DNA of 64,000 nucleotides, taken from positions 1-64,000 of the forward strand of contig NZ_JANQBC010000012.1 of assembly GCF_024721995.1 (NCBI RefSeq), in the 5' to 3' direction. The stretch's first letter is position 1, and each line of letters starts with the position of its first letter. The position numbers and the translations under genes are program-made. The notes beneath the pieces are model-generated. The model was not told the origin of the DNA. It did not search any database and saw only the letters and a list, made by a program, of their open reading frames with translations. This document shows, one piece after another, positions 22,173 to 31,576 of this stretch. Source of the DNA: Paenibacillus radicibacter (GTDB taxonomy: Bacteria > Bacillota > Bacilli > Paenibacillales > NBRC-103111).

Positions 22173-23192
22173 TTATTGTCCACCCAAGAGATTCGTAAGA
22201 TCAACAATTTTATCTTGTGACGGAATTTCCATATCAAACTTTATTTCCTGGTTTTGCTCCGTTATTTTACTCGATAAAATAAGTTTAATATTCATTCCAT
22301 CTGCACTCTTGTCTGTAATATCTAGCGAAACCTTCTGGTCTGATACATAATTGTCCTTATTCAGTGCCGTGATAAGTGTGAAATCTCCCAGCATCATGTC
22401 TTTATGGAACTTCTCTAAAGCGCTGTTCATATCAGACTCAACCACTTCTTTATTCATATCGCTTGTATCAAAGTTCATGTCTTTCATTAGCTGCGTATAC
22501 TTCTCATTCGTTAGAATTGTATACAGTTTCGGATAAGTTGTCTTAGAAAACGTTTGTACGAACTTATCCAATGTCTCATCCTTTAGTTGGAACTTCAAAA
22601 TGTGCTTCGAATCTTTAAGACCTTCTTCTGCATCCTTCTTATCGACAATGGTAAAGTACTCCGAACCACTAAAGTCATCAACGAGTAGTCCAATAACTTC
22701 TTTTGCAAGCGACGTTCCTAGCTCACTATTGTTCATGGCTTTCCCAGGTCCTTCAATAGCATCCGAGAGTACAATGTATTTACCCACCATGTCCTGTGGA
22801 AGTGGATAGAATGGAATGTTCGGGATCTTCACATAGATTTTTTTATCCGCATAAAGAATCGGGATGTCCAAGGATATTTTCATGTCCCCATTCAGACTAA
22901 TGCCTAGTACCGCTTGTAAACGTTCCTTCTCCTTATCATACTTCCCTTTAATACTTAAATTAGCGTCCTGGAGCATAGCAAGTGCTTGTGCTTCAACCGG
23001 ATTAGAAGATTTGGATGCGTCGTTGTTAGCCTGTAATTTCATGTTGTAATCAAATGCAAAAGATTTCAGACTTCCACTCTTCGTATATGCCTCATTGATG
23101 ATTTCTTTAGGTGTTGTTGTGGAACATGCGGTTAAAACTAACAATGATATCAATGTGAAAATTGTGACTAGTTTGCGTAAGTTACTATTCAT
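22173..23192 (-). CDS. lipoprotein, DUF6612/LppX-like
   Basis: The 339-residue protein has a signal peptide with lipobox (LLVLTAC, Cys 22) and an extended lipoprotein fold with many amphipathic beta strands (FAFDYNMKLQ, ISLNGDMKISLDIPILYADKKIYVKIP, QKVSLDITDKSADGMNIKLILSSKI). This pattern fits the DUF6612/LppX-LprG-like lipoproteins of Bacillota. ATG 23192 is chosen because GGAGG lies six bases upstream and the signal peptide begins there; the longer open frame upstream has no start signal. Function unknown. Confidence 0.85.
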   Translation of the reverse strand: MNSNLRKLVTIFTLISLLVLTACSTTTPKEIINEAYTKSGSLKSFAFDYNMKLQANNDASKSSNPVEAQALAMLQDANLSIKGKYDKEKERLQAVLGISLNGDMKISLDIPILYADKKIYVKIPNIPFYPLPQDMVGKYIVLSDAIEGPGKAMNNSELGTSLAKEVIGLLVDDFSGSEYFTIVDKKDAEEGLKDSKHILKFQLKDETLDKFVQTFSKTTYPKLYTILTNEKYTQLMKDMNFDTSDMNKEVVESDMNSALEKFHKDMMLGDFTLITALNKDNYVSDQKVSLDITDKSADGMNIKLILSSKITEQNQEIKFDMEIPSQDKIVDLTNLLGGQ

Positions 23193-23363
23193 TTTAGACC
23201 TCCGTAGTATGTATCTTGATTCTGTATTACCTAACACAAATCCAACCTTTATGAAGTTGGAAACATCAATTTCATCCCCCACTTCCACTATTTGATTATT
23301 AATACATTTAAATAGTATATCACAATTTACCAATTTAGAGGGGATTCCCCATTTCTTTTTTGA

Positions 23364-23394
23364 TAAAAAAGACCGCTCGATAGCTCGAACGATC
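23364..23394 (-). terminator. Rho-independent terminator
   Basis: Minus-strand stem GATCGTTCGA/TCGAGCGGTC followed by TTTTTT. It is very similar to the terminator at 22,118-22,151. Confidence 0.8.
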
Positions 23395-23413
23395 CTTATT
23401 CCAGATTAAACTT

Positions 23414-24478
23414 CTATTCATATTCAATCAGCATCGCATGCTGGGAAGCCGTGTGCAGATCGCGCCAGATGCGGTTAATGAGCGTGTCTTGCATGACAGC
23501 GTGGATCCCTAAGTAAGGGTAGATCAACTCTGCACCCTGAACCGCAACGCGAACGACTTTCTTACACTTTCTGCTTACCTCTTCGAGATGTTCCTCTGTT
23601 AGCGGTTCCCCGCTTATATGTTTGTTCCACGAATCTTCAATTGATGAGTAGAAATCTGCTATTGCACCAGATAAGTTCATCTCTGCCTGTCCAATTTGTT
23701 TCATGACGAAAGCATAACGGTCGGTGTGCGACCATTTATCCTGATAACGAGACACCATACTCCGTGCTTCCTCTAGGAAATGTCTGCCGAGTCCCATGGA
23801 TACCGCAGCGAATGAACCTTCTGCAAATTGTTTGAACGGATACTTAAAGATCGGCTCATCATAGTACGGCTCGCTCATAATATCGAATGTCATCTCATCA
23901 GGTACGAAAGCGTCTACGACTTCTATCGAATAACTCGAAGTTGCACGAAGTCCAAAAGCATTCCAGTCTGCAATAATGTTCACCTGATCAGGTAGAAAAG
24001 TAAAGGAGCGCATCACCGGTGGCTCAGTTGCATTCTCATCCGTAATCCAACTGTTCGCTGTGAAGAGTGTTGCGTGCGTCGAACCACTGCAAAATCTCCA
24101 CTGCCCATTCACATTATAACCGCCGTCCACTTTCACAGCTGTACCCATTGGGTGTCCACTGCCTGCTACTACGGCATCGTCTCTCATATATAAACGTTTA
24201 GACGTAGTAGGCGGCATCGTTGCAGTAAAGAATCCCCCACCGGAACCAATGGTTATGAGCCAACCAAATGTGCCATCGATCCACGATCCCTGCTCAAATA
24301 TTCGAAAAGCTTCTGGCATGGGTGTCATCAAGCCGCCAAGATCTTGTGGGACAAATAGTTTAAACAATCCTTGCTCTACAATCACATCTAGTATTTGTTT
24401 ACTTGCAATGCCTGTCTGATCCATCTCCGCGGAACAAGCACGAATCGTATCTACAACTTGGGAATGAAATAGTGTCAT
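23414..24478 (-). CDS. acyl-CoA dehydrogenase-family flavoprotein (HsaA/DszC-like oxygenase)
   Basis: This 354-residue protein has the three-part acyl-CoA dehydrogenase fold, but the sequence is closer to flavin-dependent monooxygenases of the HsaA/DszC group: LFVPQDLGGL, the VNGQWRFCSGSTHATLF flavin loop, WNAFGLRATSSYSIEVVDAFVP and a C-terminal segment LHTASQHAMLIEYE. The catalytic Glu of true acyl-CoA dehydrogenases is not evident. The substrate and the flavin reductase partner cannot be inferred from the neighbours. GGAGG lies seven bases before the ATG. Confidence 0.82.
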   Translation of the reverse strand: MTLFHSQVVDTIRACSAEMDQTGIASKQILDVIVEQGLFKLFVPQDLGGLMTPMPEAFRIFEQGSWIDGTFGWLITIGSGGGFFTATMPPTTSKRLYMRDDAVVAGSGHPMGTAVKVDGGYNVNGQWRFCSGSTHATLFTANSWITDENATEPPVMRSFTFLPDQVNIIADWNAFGLRATSSYSIEVVDAFVPDEMTFDIMSEPYYDEPIFKYPFKQFAEGSFAAVSMGLGRHFLEEARSMVSRYQDKWSHTDRYAFVMKQIGQAEMNLSGAIADFYSSIEDSWNKHISGEPLTEEHLEEVSRKCKKVVRVAVQGAELIYPYLGIHAVMQDTLINRIWRDLHTASQHAMLIEYE

Positions 24479-24540
24479 ATGAATGCCTCCAAATCGAAGT
24501 CAAAAATCGCTATAACACTCATCATACACTCGTTTGTGAC

Positions 24541-26301
24541 TTAAATCGACTTTCCGCCATCCAAGCGGAATTTCCCAATCTCTTGTTCCAAGTGGGTAAC
24601 CGTATCACGTAGTAAAGTTGCGGAGCTCGAAATTTCCTCCATCATTGCCATTTGCTCTTCGGAAGAGGCTGCAACACTTTGCGAGTTCATCGAAGCACCT
24701 CGAGCAATTGTAGATAATTCGTCCAAGGAAGCCGCAACTTGTTCACTACCTGCCGACATCTGCTCAGCCGCTGCAGATACTTCCTCCACTTGTTCATGCA
24801 CACTACGTAGGGACCGGACGATATCATCGAAGGTTTGACCTGCCATATTAACAGCTTTCGCACCTGTTTCTACTTGATCCTTGCTTGTACCCATTGCTGT
24901 TGAAACGCGCTTCACATCATCCACGATCGTGCTTAGCAGCTCCCCAATCTTCTCCGATGAATCCCGTGAAAGCTCAGCAAGCTTACGCACCTCATTCGCA
25001 ACCACGGCAAACCCCCGACCATGCTCACCAACTCGTGAAGCCTCAATCGCTGCATTGAGTGCAAGAAGGTTCGTCTGCTTGGAAATATCGGAAATAATCG
25101 TAACAATGTTCCCGATCTCGAGTGAGCGACGATTCAAATCATCTAAGATCTCTACGCTTTGCGAAACTGTGGTATGAATAAGCTCCATCTGCGACACGGA
25201 ATGAATAATGACCTGATTGCCTCTTTCTGCATCATCCGTTACTTCTCTTGCATAGTCCGATAAACGAGCCGATGATTCCGCAATCCGCTGCGTTCCCATT
25301 GCCATCTCTGCCATCGCAACTTTGCTTTCTTCCGAAGCTTGCATCTGCATCTCTGATCCAGAAGCGACTTCTTGAATCGCTGAAGCAATCTCATTCGTCG
25401 CTCTTGTTGTTTGTTCTGCACTTATCAGAAGTGCATCAGAGGAGCTTGTCACTTGCTGAGAAGTCGATTTCACGTTCTGTGCAAGAAGGCGAATGCTTTC
25501 AATCATCTGATTAAAGTTAGCGGCTAATCTACCTACCTCATCCTTACTCTTAACTGGAATCCGTACCGATAAATCACCTTCTGCCGCGACTAACGTCATC
25601 TTGGACATGACACTAATTGGACGAAGTATATTACGGAGTAAGAAGTACGTAATCAACACGACTACAGCGACAATCCCAAGACCAATAGAAGACATTTGAA
25701 TGAGTAAATTTCGCTGATTGGTCATAATTTCTGTATAGTTAAAATCAATGCCAAAGTAAGCGATCTTTTCATTCTTATCATTCTTAATCTCGCTGATCAC
25801 ACTTACCCAATTCCCGTATTTGTCCTCGTATGGCTTGGAGGTGGCATAACCATTCTCATTCATTTCTTTGAACGTTCTTGCATATTCGCCATCAATCTCA
25901 AACGAAGCTCCTGGAATAAATGTATCCACATAGTATTCTTTATTCGCCAATATTAATTGAAGCTTTACTTTGTCTCCGTTTGCCGCTAGTTCTGGCATGA
26001 TGAGATAACTGTAATGAATCATCTGATTACTCTTCATACTATTTAATAGAGCTTGAATCTGTTTCACACTCGCATGTGATTGAAGATTATTCGTACCTTG
26101 TTTCAGTACATTCTTCACATTTTCAATGGCATCAGACTCTTCTTTAAAAATATTGTGCAGCGTCCATTCCATATCTACCATCTGTTGCTTTTGTTCAGCG
26201 ATTAATCGATTATAGGAAATCATCGTTAATGCTGATGCGAGTATAAGAGACAACACAGTCATAACTACAATAGACCGGAAGATCAAACTCGTATTCTTCA
26301 T
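24541..26301 (-). CDS. methyl-accepting chemotaxis protein
   Basis: The 586-residue chemoreceptor has a first membrane helix (about 7-27), an extracellular sensing domain (28-200, Cache-like, with PGASFEIDGEYARTF), a second helix (about 207-227), a HAMP domain (228-285) and a cytoplasmic signalling domain. The hairpin tip ISKQTNLLALNAAIEASRVGEHGRGFAVVANEVRKLAE is diagnostic. It passes ligand signals to CheA/CheW. A sigma-D-like promoter lies upstream, consistent with coexpression with motility genes. GAGGGGG precedes the ATG. Confidence 0.96.
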   Translation of the reverse strand: MKNTSLIFRSIVVMTVLSLILASALTMISYNRLIAEQKQQMVDMEWTLHNIFKEESDAIENVKNVLKQGTNNLQSHASVKQIQALLNSMKSNQMIHYSYLIMPELAANGDKVKLQLILANKEYYVDTFIPGASFEIDGEYARTFKEMNENGYATSKPYEDKYGNWVSVISEIKNDKNEKIAYFGIDFNYTEIMTNQRNLLIQMSSIGLGIVAVVVLITYFLLRNILRPISVMSKMTLVAAEGDLSVRIPVKSKDEVGRLAANFNQMIESIRLLAQNVKSTSQQVTSSSDALLISAEQTTRATNEIASAIQEVASGSEMQMQASEESKVAMAEMAMGTQRIAESSARLSDYAREVTDDAERGNQVIIHSVSQMELIHTTVSQSVEILDDLNRRSLEIGNIVTIISDISKQTNLLALNAAIEASRVGEHGRGFAVVANEVRKLAELSRDSSEKIGELLSTIVDDVKRVSTAMGTSKDQVETGAKAVNMAGQTFDDIVRSLRSVHEQVEEVSAAAEQMSAGSEQVAASLDELSTIARGASMNSQSVAASSEEQMAMMEEISSSATLLRDTVTHLEQEIGKFRLDGGKSI

Positions 26302-26376
26302 AAAATCCCCCTCATTTTAACTATATTTCTCTCTAGTGAATTGAATTGCACTAACGCCTTGTTTATATATGATATA

Positions 26377-26404
26377 ATGTCGGTTTTCTATGTAAAAAAG
26401 TTTA
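26377..26404 (-). promoter_or_regulatory. sigma-D-like (motility) promoter of the chemoreceptor gene
   Basis: Minus-strand TAAA (26401-26404), 16 bases, then ACCGACAT (26377-26384), close to the sigma-D consensus TAAA-N15-GCCGATAT, 76 bases before the chemoreceptor ATG. Confidence 0.5.
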
Positions 26405-26439
26405 GTTTTACGCGGCGTTTACTCACATCCAATTACTTA

Positions 26440-26469
26440 CAAAAAAACCGCCTGGTTGCCCAGACGGTT
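26440..26469 (-). terminator. Rho-independent terminator
   Basis: Ten-pair stem AACCGTCTGG/CCAGGCGGTT with loop GCAA and seven T on the minus strand, just after the U32 gene. Confidence 0.92.
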
Positions 26470-26481
26470 CAATGTGACCCT

Positions 26482-29046
26482 TTATTCCATGGAATCCACA
26501 CGGCCCCATTTCACAAGCTGCCCGCGTGTAACCCCTAATTGATTCGTTGCTTTAAGTTGTTTCCATACTTGGTTACCCGTAATTTCCCCTGCAATAGCGC
26601 GGTTATACAAGTCCAACACTTCACTGACTTTATCCGGTGTTTCCTCTAAGAATTCTACACGATACGAAGATACGCCAAGCTCCATGAAGTAGTTGATAAA
26701 CTCTGCACCGGATTGATCGATCGCGTTATACACCGTATTACGGCAACCTTCATCTACACGAACCGGATGCGACATCCCTACTCGGTCTTGAAGCGATACG
26801 CGCTGTTCTTCACAAGGACGACCACAATTCGTAAAGTCTGTTCCTTCACTTAAGAATGTGCAGTATACACAGTGCTCCGTGTGGAACATCGGCATGTGCT
26901 GATGAATCACGACCTCTGTCTTCGCCGTCTCACAGCGCTGCAGCAAGTACACCATCTGTTGAATGTTCAAATCATACGAAGGCGTGATCTTGGACAATCC
27001 TGTCTGTAAGAACAATGCCGCTGACTTATGATTCGCGACATTCAAGGAGAAGTCCCCGATCAGCTCAGGCATTTGCACTTCTGGGTGCTCTGCGCCATAT
27101 TTCATAAAGTAGTACAAAGCTCCTGTATTGCGGATAAGGACAGCATCAGGCTTCAATTTCAGAATGTTATTGAAGTAGCCTGTCTCTCCTGGCATATGGA
27201 TACGCGGCGTTGCAAGGGCAATACGCTTGCCTGCTGTACGCGCAGCTTCCACTGCTGCAGGGAACTGCTTAATAAATTCGAAGTCTGCATATACCAGATC
27301 AATATCTGCTTCGAGTGCGGCATGCACTTGATCGATATTCCGGCAAAGCGCCGTCAATCTTGCTGCAGATCGGTTGTGCAGAAGGTTCGGCTGTTGCTCC
27401 GATTTCGCTGCATCTGCATATACGTTATATGGCTCATTGCCATGTGTATTCTTCACATACGCACGCGGTACTTCGCGTGCATCTTCCAATTGTTCAACCG
27501 CTTTACGACGTAGCCCGTTCAGCTCACGCATCGGCACGATCAGATCGCCTTCAAGCTGTGCATCCAAACTTTCTAATTCATAAACAGTACCACCTAAACG
27601 ACCTAACTGTTCCGTGAACAACTCGTCATTCATTGGACGCTTCTGTGCCGTTTCCAGCATCAATTCGGAATCCACTTGCACGGTGTATCCTGTCTCGATG
27701 TCTGTCCACCACGTCTGAAGCGGTTCGCCTAGCTTCCCACGCACTTTAATATGAACAGGTGAAATTCGGAAGGGACCCTCACGTTCGAACGTTGCACGCA
27801 GACGTCTGTCGAGTGCTGGATCGTTCGTTTTCCATACTTTATCTCCGACATGCACGCGGTTGAGGTTTACATTACTGCGTCCTGGAATAAGCTCCACTTC
27901 GCCGTCTTGTGCTTCCTCTTCGAGCTTCACACCGTTGCGGCGTACATCGTATACACGACCGCCTTCTTCTTTCTGTGTTGGATCACCTGCGTCGAATACG
28001 ATGCCATCGCCGCGCTTCAGCGGTGCTTCAAGTTCCAGCACGACACCATCGTTTAGAATCTTACTTACGCGGCCAAGGAAAACCCCACGACTTTTCGGGA
28101 ATGTACCGTCAACAAGCTGCTTGTTGTTCGTCCCTGTTAAGAATCCATTCGTAAAGCCGCGAGAGAAACTCTGCTGCAATTCACGAATATCTTCCTTAGA
28201 TGGTCTTTCATCTGATCCTTCAAAATAAAGGTCAATCGCTTTGCGATATTTACTTACCACGTTCGCCACGTATTCCGGCGTTTTCATACGACCTTCAATT
28301 TTGAAAGAAGTAACGCCTGCTTCAATTAGTTCTGGCACTAGACTAACTGCTGCCAAGTCTTTCGGAGAAAGCAAGTACGTCACATCACCCATCGGCTGAT
28401 GCACGCCATCGACCATCAGATCATACGGCAAGCGGCATGCTTGTGCACATTCCCCACGGTTTGCAGAGCGACCGCCCCACATCTCTGATGTTAAGCATTG
28501 ACCCGAGTAAGATACGCAAAGCGCACCATGAACGAATACTTCCATTGGAAGTCTCGCTTGATCACCAATCGCTTTGATCTGCTTCAAATTATTCTCACGA
28601 CCGAGTACGACACGCTCCATGTCCCAAGGCTTCGTAAATTCGACCGCTTCTGGCGACGTGATCGTCATTTGCGTAGAACCGTGAATCGGGAAGTCCGGGG
28701 ACAGCTCGCGGATCATTTTGACAACACCAAGATCTTGAACGATAACTGCATCCACACCTGCATCAATACAAGCTTCAATTAAATATTGCGCATCCTTCAG
28801 CTCATCTTCAAACACAAGAATGTTGAACGTTAGGAAGCCTTTAACACCATATAGATGTAGGAACGCCATAATTTCAGGCAGCTCATCCATCTTAAAATTG
28901 TTCGCACGAGCGCGAGCATTAAATTTCTCTACTCCAAAAAAGATCGCATTCGCGCCATTGGCAACCGCCGCACGCATACAATCCCAATCCCCTGCTGGGG
29001 CAAGTAATTCGATATCATGTTTATTTAACGTAGTTCGTAATGACAT
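26482..29046 (-). CDS. U32 family protein, RlhA/TrhP-type RNA hydroxylation (peptidase U32, DUF3656)
   Basis: At 854 residues it is of the long U32 class. The N-terminal barrel has ELLAPAGDWDCMRAAVANGANAIFFG, and the cluster region shows VHGALCVSYSGQCLTSEMWGGRSANRGECAQACRLPYDL, where cysteines and the SG-C pattern bind a presumed iron-sulfur cluster. A DUF3656-type middle domain and a second barrel with CVYCTFLSEGTDFTNCGRPCEEQRV follow. Relatives such as E. coli RlhA hydroxylate 23S rRNA and TrhP hydroxylates tRNA, so this protein is more likely an RNA modification factor than a protease. AAAGGAAAC precedes the ATG. Confidence 0.9.
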   Translation of the reverse strand: MSLRTTLNKHDIELLAPAGDWDCMRAAVANGANAIFFGVEKFNARARANNFKMDELPEIMAFLHLYGVKGFLTFNILVFEDELKDAQYLIEACIDAGVDAVIVQDLGVVKMIRELSPDFPIHGSTQMTITSPEAVEFTKPWDMERVVLGRENNLKQIKAIGDQARLPMEVFVHGALCVSYSGQCLTSEMWGGRSANRGECAQACRLPYDLMVDGVHQPMGDVTYLLSPKDLAAVSLVPELIEAGVTSFKIEGRMKTPEYVANVVSKYRKAIDLYFEGSDERPSKEDIRELQQSFSRGFTNGFLTGTNNKQLVDGTFPKSRGVFLGRVSKILNDGVVLELEAPLKRGDGIVFDAGDPTQKEEGGRVYDVRRNGVKLEEEAQDGEVELIPGRSNVNLNRVHVGDKVWKTNDPALDRRLRATFEREGPFRISPVHIKVRGKLGEPLQTWWTDIETGYTVQVDSELMLETAQKRPMNDELFTEQLGRLGGTVYELESLDAQLEGDLIVPMRELNGLRRKAVEQLEDAREVPRAYVKNTHGNEPYNVYADAAKSEQQPNLLHNRSAARLTALCRNIDQVHAALEADIDLVYADFEFIKQFPAAVEAARTAGKRIALATPRIHMPGETGYFNNILKLKPDAVLIRNTGALYYFMKYGAEHPEVQMPELIGDFSLNVANHKSAALFLQTGLSKITPSYDLNIQQMVYLLQRCETAKTEVVIHQHMPMFHTEHCVYCTFLSEGTDFTNCGRPCEEQRVSLQDRVGMSHPVRVDEGCRNTVYNAIDQSGAEFINYFMELGVSSYRVEFLEETPDKVSEVLDLYNRAIAGEITGNQVWKQLKATNQLGVTRGQLVKWGRVDSME

Positions 29047-29196
29047 TTGATTTCGTTTCCTTTCGTGAAACCTTAACTTTCTAAATCTAGTATGTCCAAT
29101 TTCGTGGACGCGCGATCATACAAACCTGCATAAAAGCGACCTTCTCATTCTATCACAGTCCGAAGCTTCATATATGAAAATATAATGGTATTTTGT

Positions 29197-29222
29197 TATA
29201 CTATTTGTGAAGATGTTCACTT
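29197..29222 (+). promoter_or_regulatory. yhdH promoter with Rex-like operator
   Basis: An extended -10 (TGTTATACT, with TATACT at 29197-29202) is followed at once by TTGTGAAGATGTTCACTT (29205-29222), a near match to the Rex box TTGTGAA-N4-TTCACAA with a perfect GTGAA/TTCAC inner palindrome. The site would overlap the transcription start. Confidence 0.5.
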
Positions 29223-29258
29223 GATTGACAATAACAGTTCAGAAGGGAAGAACGTCCA

Positions 29259-30263
29259 ATGACTACTACATTTCGTGCACTTGTTGTTGATAAAAATGAA
29301 GCTGATGTTTCACTCGATTTGAAAAATCTACCTCTATCTGATTTGCCAGAGGGCGACGTCACGATCCGTGTCGCTTACTCTAGCATTAACTATAAAGACG
29401 GTCTTGCGGGAACCTCTGGCGGCGGGATTCTCCGCTCGTACCCGATGATCCCCGGCATCGACCTTGCCGGGACGGTCATGGAATCGCACGACACGCGATT
29501 CCGTGAAGGCGACCCCGTACTCGTGACCGGGTACGGGCTGGGCGTCTCTCACTTCGGTGGCTATGCCGAAGTGGCGCGGGTTCCCGCTGGGTGGGTCGTT
29601 CCCCTCCCCAGCGGACTAACGCTGCAGGAGGCGATGGCGCTAGGCACGGCGGGTTTCACCGCCGCGCTCTCTGTGCATCGCCTCCTACAGCACGGGCTTG
29701 CCCCCGAAGACGGCCCCGTCCTTGTGACGGGTGCCACCGGGGGCGTCGGCTCCGTAGCCGTTGCCCTGCTCGCAGGGCTCGGCTACGAAGTAGCGGCTGT
29801 CACCGGGAAGGATACGGTGACAGCTCATGATTACTTGCGCGGACTTGGCGCGCAAGTAATCGTGCCGCGCGAGGAGATCGCGCGGCCGATCCCCGGCGCC
29901 CTCGCGCGTGAGCGCTGGGCTGCCGCGGTTGATCCGGTTGGCGGCGAAATGCTCGCCAACGTGCTGAAGACGACGCGCTATGGCGGTGCGGTCGCGGCAA
30001 GTGGGCTTGCTGGCGGAGCATCGCTTGCCAGCCTTGGCGTCTACCCCTTTATCTTAAGAGGGGTAGCGCTGCTCGGCATTGACTCCGTGCAATGCCCGTA
30101 TCCGCTGCGAAGCAAGATCTGGAATCTTTTAGCCGGAGAATGGAAACCTATTGCCGCTCTCGAAGCGACGCCCAATGAAGTAACATTAGAAGAATTACCT
30201 TCCAAACTTACCAATATACTAGAAGGTCAGGGAATTGGTAGAAACATAGTGCGCATCACTTAA
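29259..30263 (+). CDS. YhdH/YhfP family quinone oxidoreductase (MDR superfamily)
   Basis: The 334-residue medium-chain reductase has the YhdH/AcuI pattern: INYKDGLAGTSGGG near the N-terminus, PGIDLAGTV, VTGYGLGVSHFGGYAEVARVP, and the NADPH-binding VTGATGGVGSVAVALLAGLGYEV. It lacks the zinc ligands of alcohol dehydrogenases. Likely activity is NADPH-dependent reduction of quinones or acrylyl-CoA-type enones. The middle of the gene (about 29,340-30,110) is strikingly GC-rich while both ends are AT-richer. The Rex-like site upstream suggests control by the NADH/NAD ratio. Confidence 0.92.
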   Translation: MTTTFRALVVDKNEADVSLDLKNLPLSDLPEGDVTIRVAYSSINYKDGLAGTSGGGILRSYPMIPGIDLAGTVMESHDTRFREGDPVLVTGYGLGVSHFGGYAEVARVPAGWVVPLPSGLTLQEAMALGTAGFTAALSVHRLLQHGLAPEDGPVLVTGATGGVGSVAVALLAGLGYEVAAVTGKDTVTAHDYLRGLGAQVIVPREEIARPIPGALARERWAAAVDPVGGEMLANVLKTTRYGGAVAASGLAGGASLASLGVYPFILRGVALLGIDSVQCPYPLRSKIWNLLAGEWKPIAALEATPNEVTLEELPSKLTNILEGQGIGRNIVRIT

Positions 30264-30337
30264 TGATGTGATAAGATTTATTACGGAAATTTCTATTAAT
30301 TTATGAGTCAATTCGATCCATTTCGTCATACAAAAGT

Positions 30338-30378
30338 AGAAGCATCCTTGCCGTCCACCCCGGGTGGCAAGTGCTTCT
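30338..30378 (+). terminator. large GC-rich hairpin, possible terminator
   Basis: GAAGCA/TGCTTC outer stem (30339-30344 with 30372-30377) and CTTG/CAAG plus CCACC/GGTGG inner pairing. The T tract is poor on both strands, so it may be a barrier or a weak terminator after the reductase gene. Confidence 0.5.
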
Positions 30379-30483
30379 CATGAAATATTTATCGAAAGTG
30401 CATAACCACTCCTACTTTCTTATATTTCACAAAAATCATGATGATGAATTTCGTAGACTCCAAGAAGTAGGGGAGATGGAACA

Positions 30484-31476
30484 ATGCGCAAACTTTGTTT
30501 GCTCTTACTGCTCATCATGGTGATGCTAGTCGCAGCGGCTTGCCAGAACAAACAGGCAACCCCCTCACCTGATCCAGTATCTGTAGACGACAACCTGCAA
30601 GTCACTTTCACGAATGTTTCATTCAGTGAAACCCTCAAATCGCTCAAGAATAAACCGATGCGCAAAGTGCATTATCGTAATCAAGCGATCGTCTTGATGT
30701 ATCATGAAATCAAAGACTCCGGACAACCGTTCGCGCTATCATCGGCTGATTTTGAAAGCCATATCCGAATGCTCCTTCATCAGGGTTATAACATCATCTC
30801 CATTGAACAATTCGAAGACTATATGTCAGGCAAGATACGAACGATTCCCGATAATGCCGTCGTCCTTACTTTCGATGACGGATACGAAGACTTCTATCAG
30901 AATGCTTATCCGATCCTGCAAAAATATAACGTCACCGCAACCAACTTCGTTATTGTGAAGTCAACTGACATTTACAATTCGAAGATCATTCCCCATATGA
31001 CATGGGATCAGATCAGAGAAATGCGCAGCAAAGGATTCAGTTTTTACAGCCATACCTATGATCACCATCGCAAAATCAACATCGATGACGCTGGCACGAA
31101 AATTGGTGCACTCGCCAGCCCTGCATACAATCGCGAACATAAACAAGGTGAAACCCGCGAGGAATACCGAGCCCGCATCAAGGCAGATTTGATGATGGCC
31201 GAAGAACTTTTGAAAAAAGAAGTTAGCAATACGCGTTCCATTCTCGCGTTCCCTTATGGCGAGTACAGTGAGGATACGATCTCCATCGGTAAGGAGCTTG
31301 GCATTAACCTTTTCTATACAGTAGAGGAAGGCATGAACAAGCGTGGAGCCACCTTAATCAGCCGCATTAATGCAGGAGTTCCGAATTTATCAGCCAAACA
31401 GCTATGGATGACAATGAAAAAGTATGACGATCGAACTTTAAAAAGCTCTTATAAATTTACTACCCTGGGCATTTAG
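30484..31476 (+). CDS. polysaccharide deacetylase lipoprotein (NodB domain)
   Basis: The 330-residue protein has a lipobox signal (VAAAC, Cys 20) and a NodB deacetylase domain: IVLMYHEI, the catalytic LTFDDGYEDFYQ (motif 1), SFYSHTYDHH (metal-binding H-x3-H, motif 2) and LAFPYGEYSED (motif 3). It resembles PgaB/IcaB-type deacetylases that remove acetyl groups from cell-surface N-acetylglucosamine polymers. GGGGAG lies eight bases before ATG. The stop codon falls inside the terminator hairpin. Confidence 0.93.
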   Translation: MRKLCLLLLLIMVMLVAAACQNKQATPSPDPVSVDDNLQVTFTNVSFSETLKSLKNKPMRKVHYRNQAIVLMYHEIKDSGQPFALSSADFESHIRMLLHQGYNIISIEQFEDYMSGKIRTIPDNAVVLTFDDGYEDFYQNAYPILQKYNVTATNFVIVKSTDIYNSKIIPHMTWDQIREMRSKGFSFYSHTYDHHRKINIDDAGTKIGALASPAYNREHKQGETREEYRARIKADLMMAEELLKKEVSNTRSILAFPYGEYSEDTISIGKELGINLFYTVEEGMNKRGATLISRINAGVPNLSAKQLWMTMKKYDDRTLKSSYKFTTLGI

Positions 31477-31489
31477 CCTAGGGTTTTTT
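31463..31489 (+). terminator. Rho-independent terminator overlapping the deacetylase stop codon
   Basis: Eight-pair stem CCCTGGGC/GCCTAGGG with loop ATTTA, then TTTTTT; the TAG stop (31474-31476) is in the loop and second arm. Confidence 0.9.
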
Positions 31490-31518
31490 ATTTGTCATAA
31501 GAAAAGCTATATTAACGC

Positions 31519-31550
31519 AAAAAAACCCTCAGGATTCATTCCCAAGGATT
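31519..31550 (-). terminator. Rho-independent terminator
   Basis: Ten-pair minus-strand stem AATCCTTGGG/CCTGAGGGTT (with G-U pairs), then seven T; it closes the small membrane gene. Confidence 0.85.
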
Positions 31551-31576
31551 CCGCCTTATCTTGCTTATTTATGTAC

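Noticed and set aside
29334-30021. minus-strand open frames inside the YhdH gene
   Set aside because: These are shadows of the GC-rich coding strand; no start signal and Arg/Pro-rich nonsense composition.
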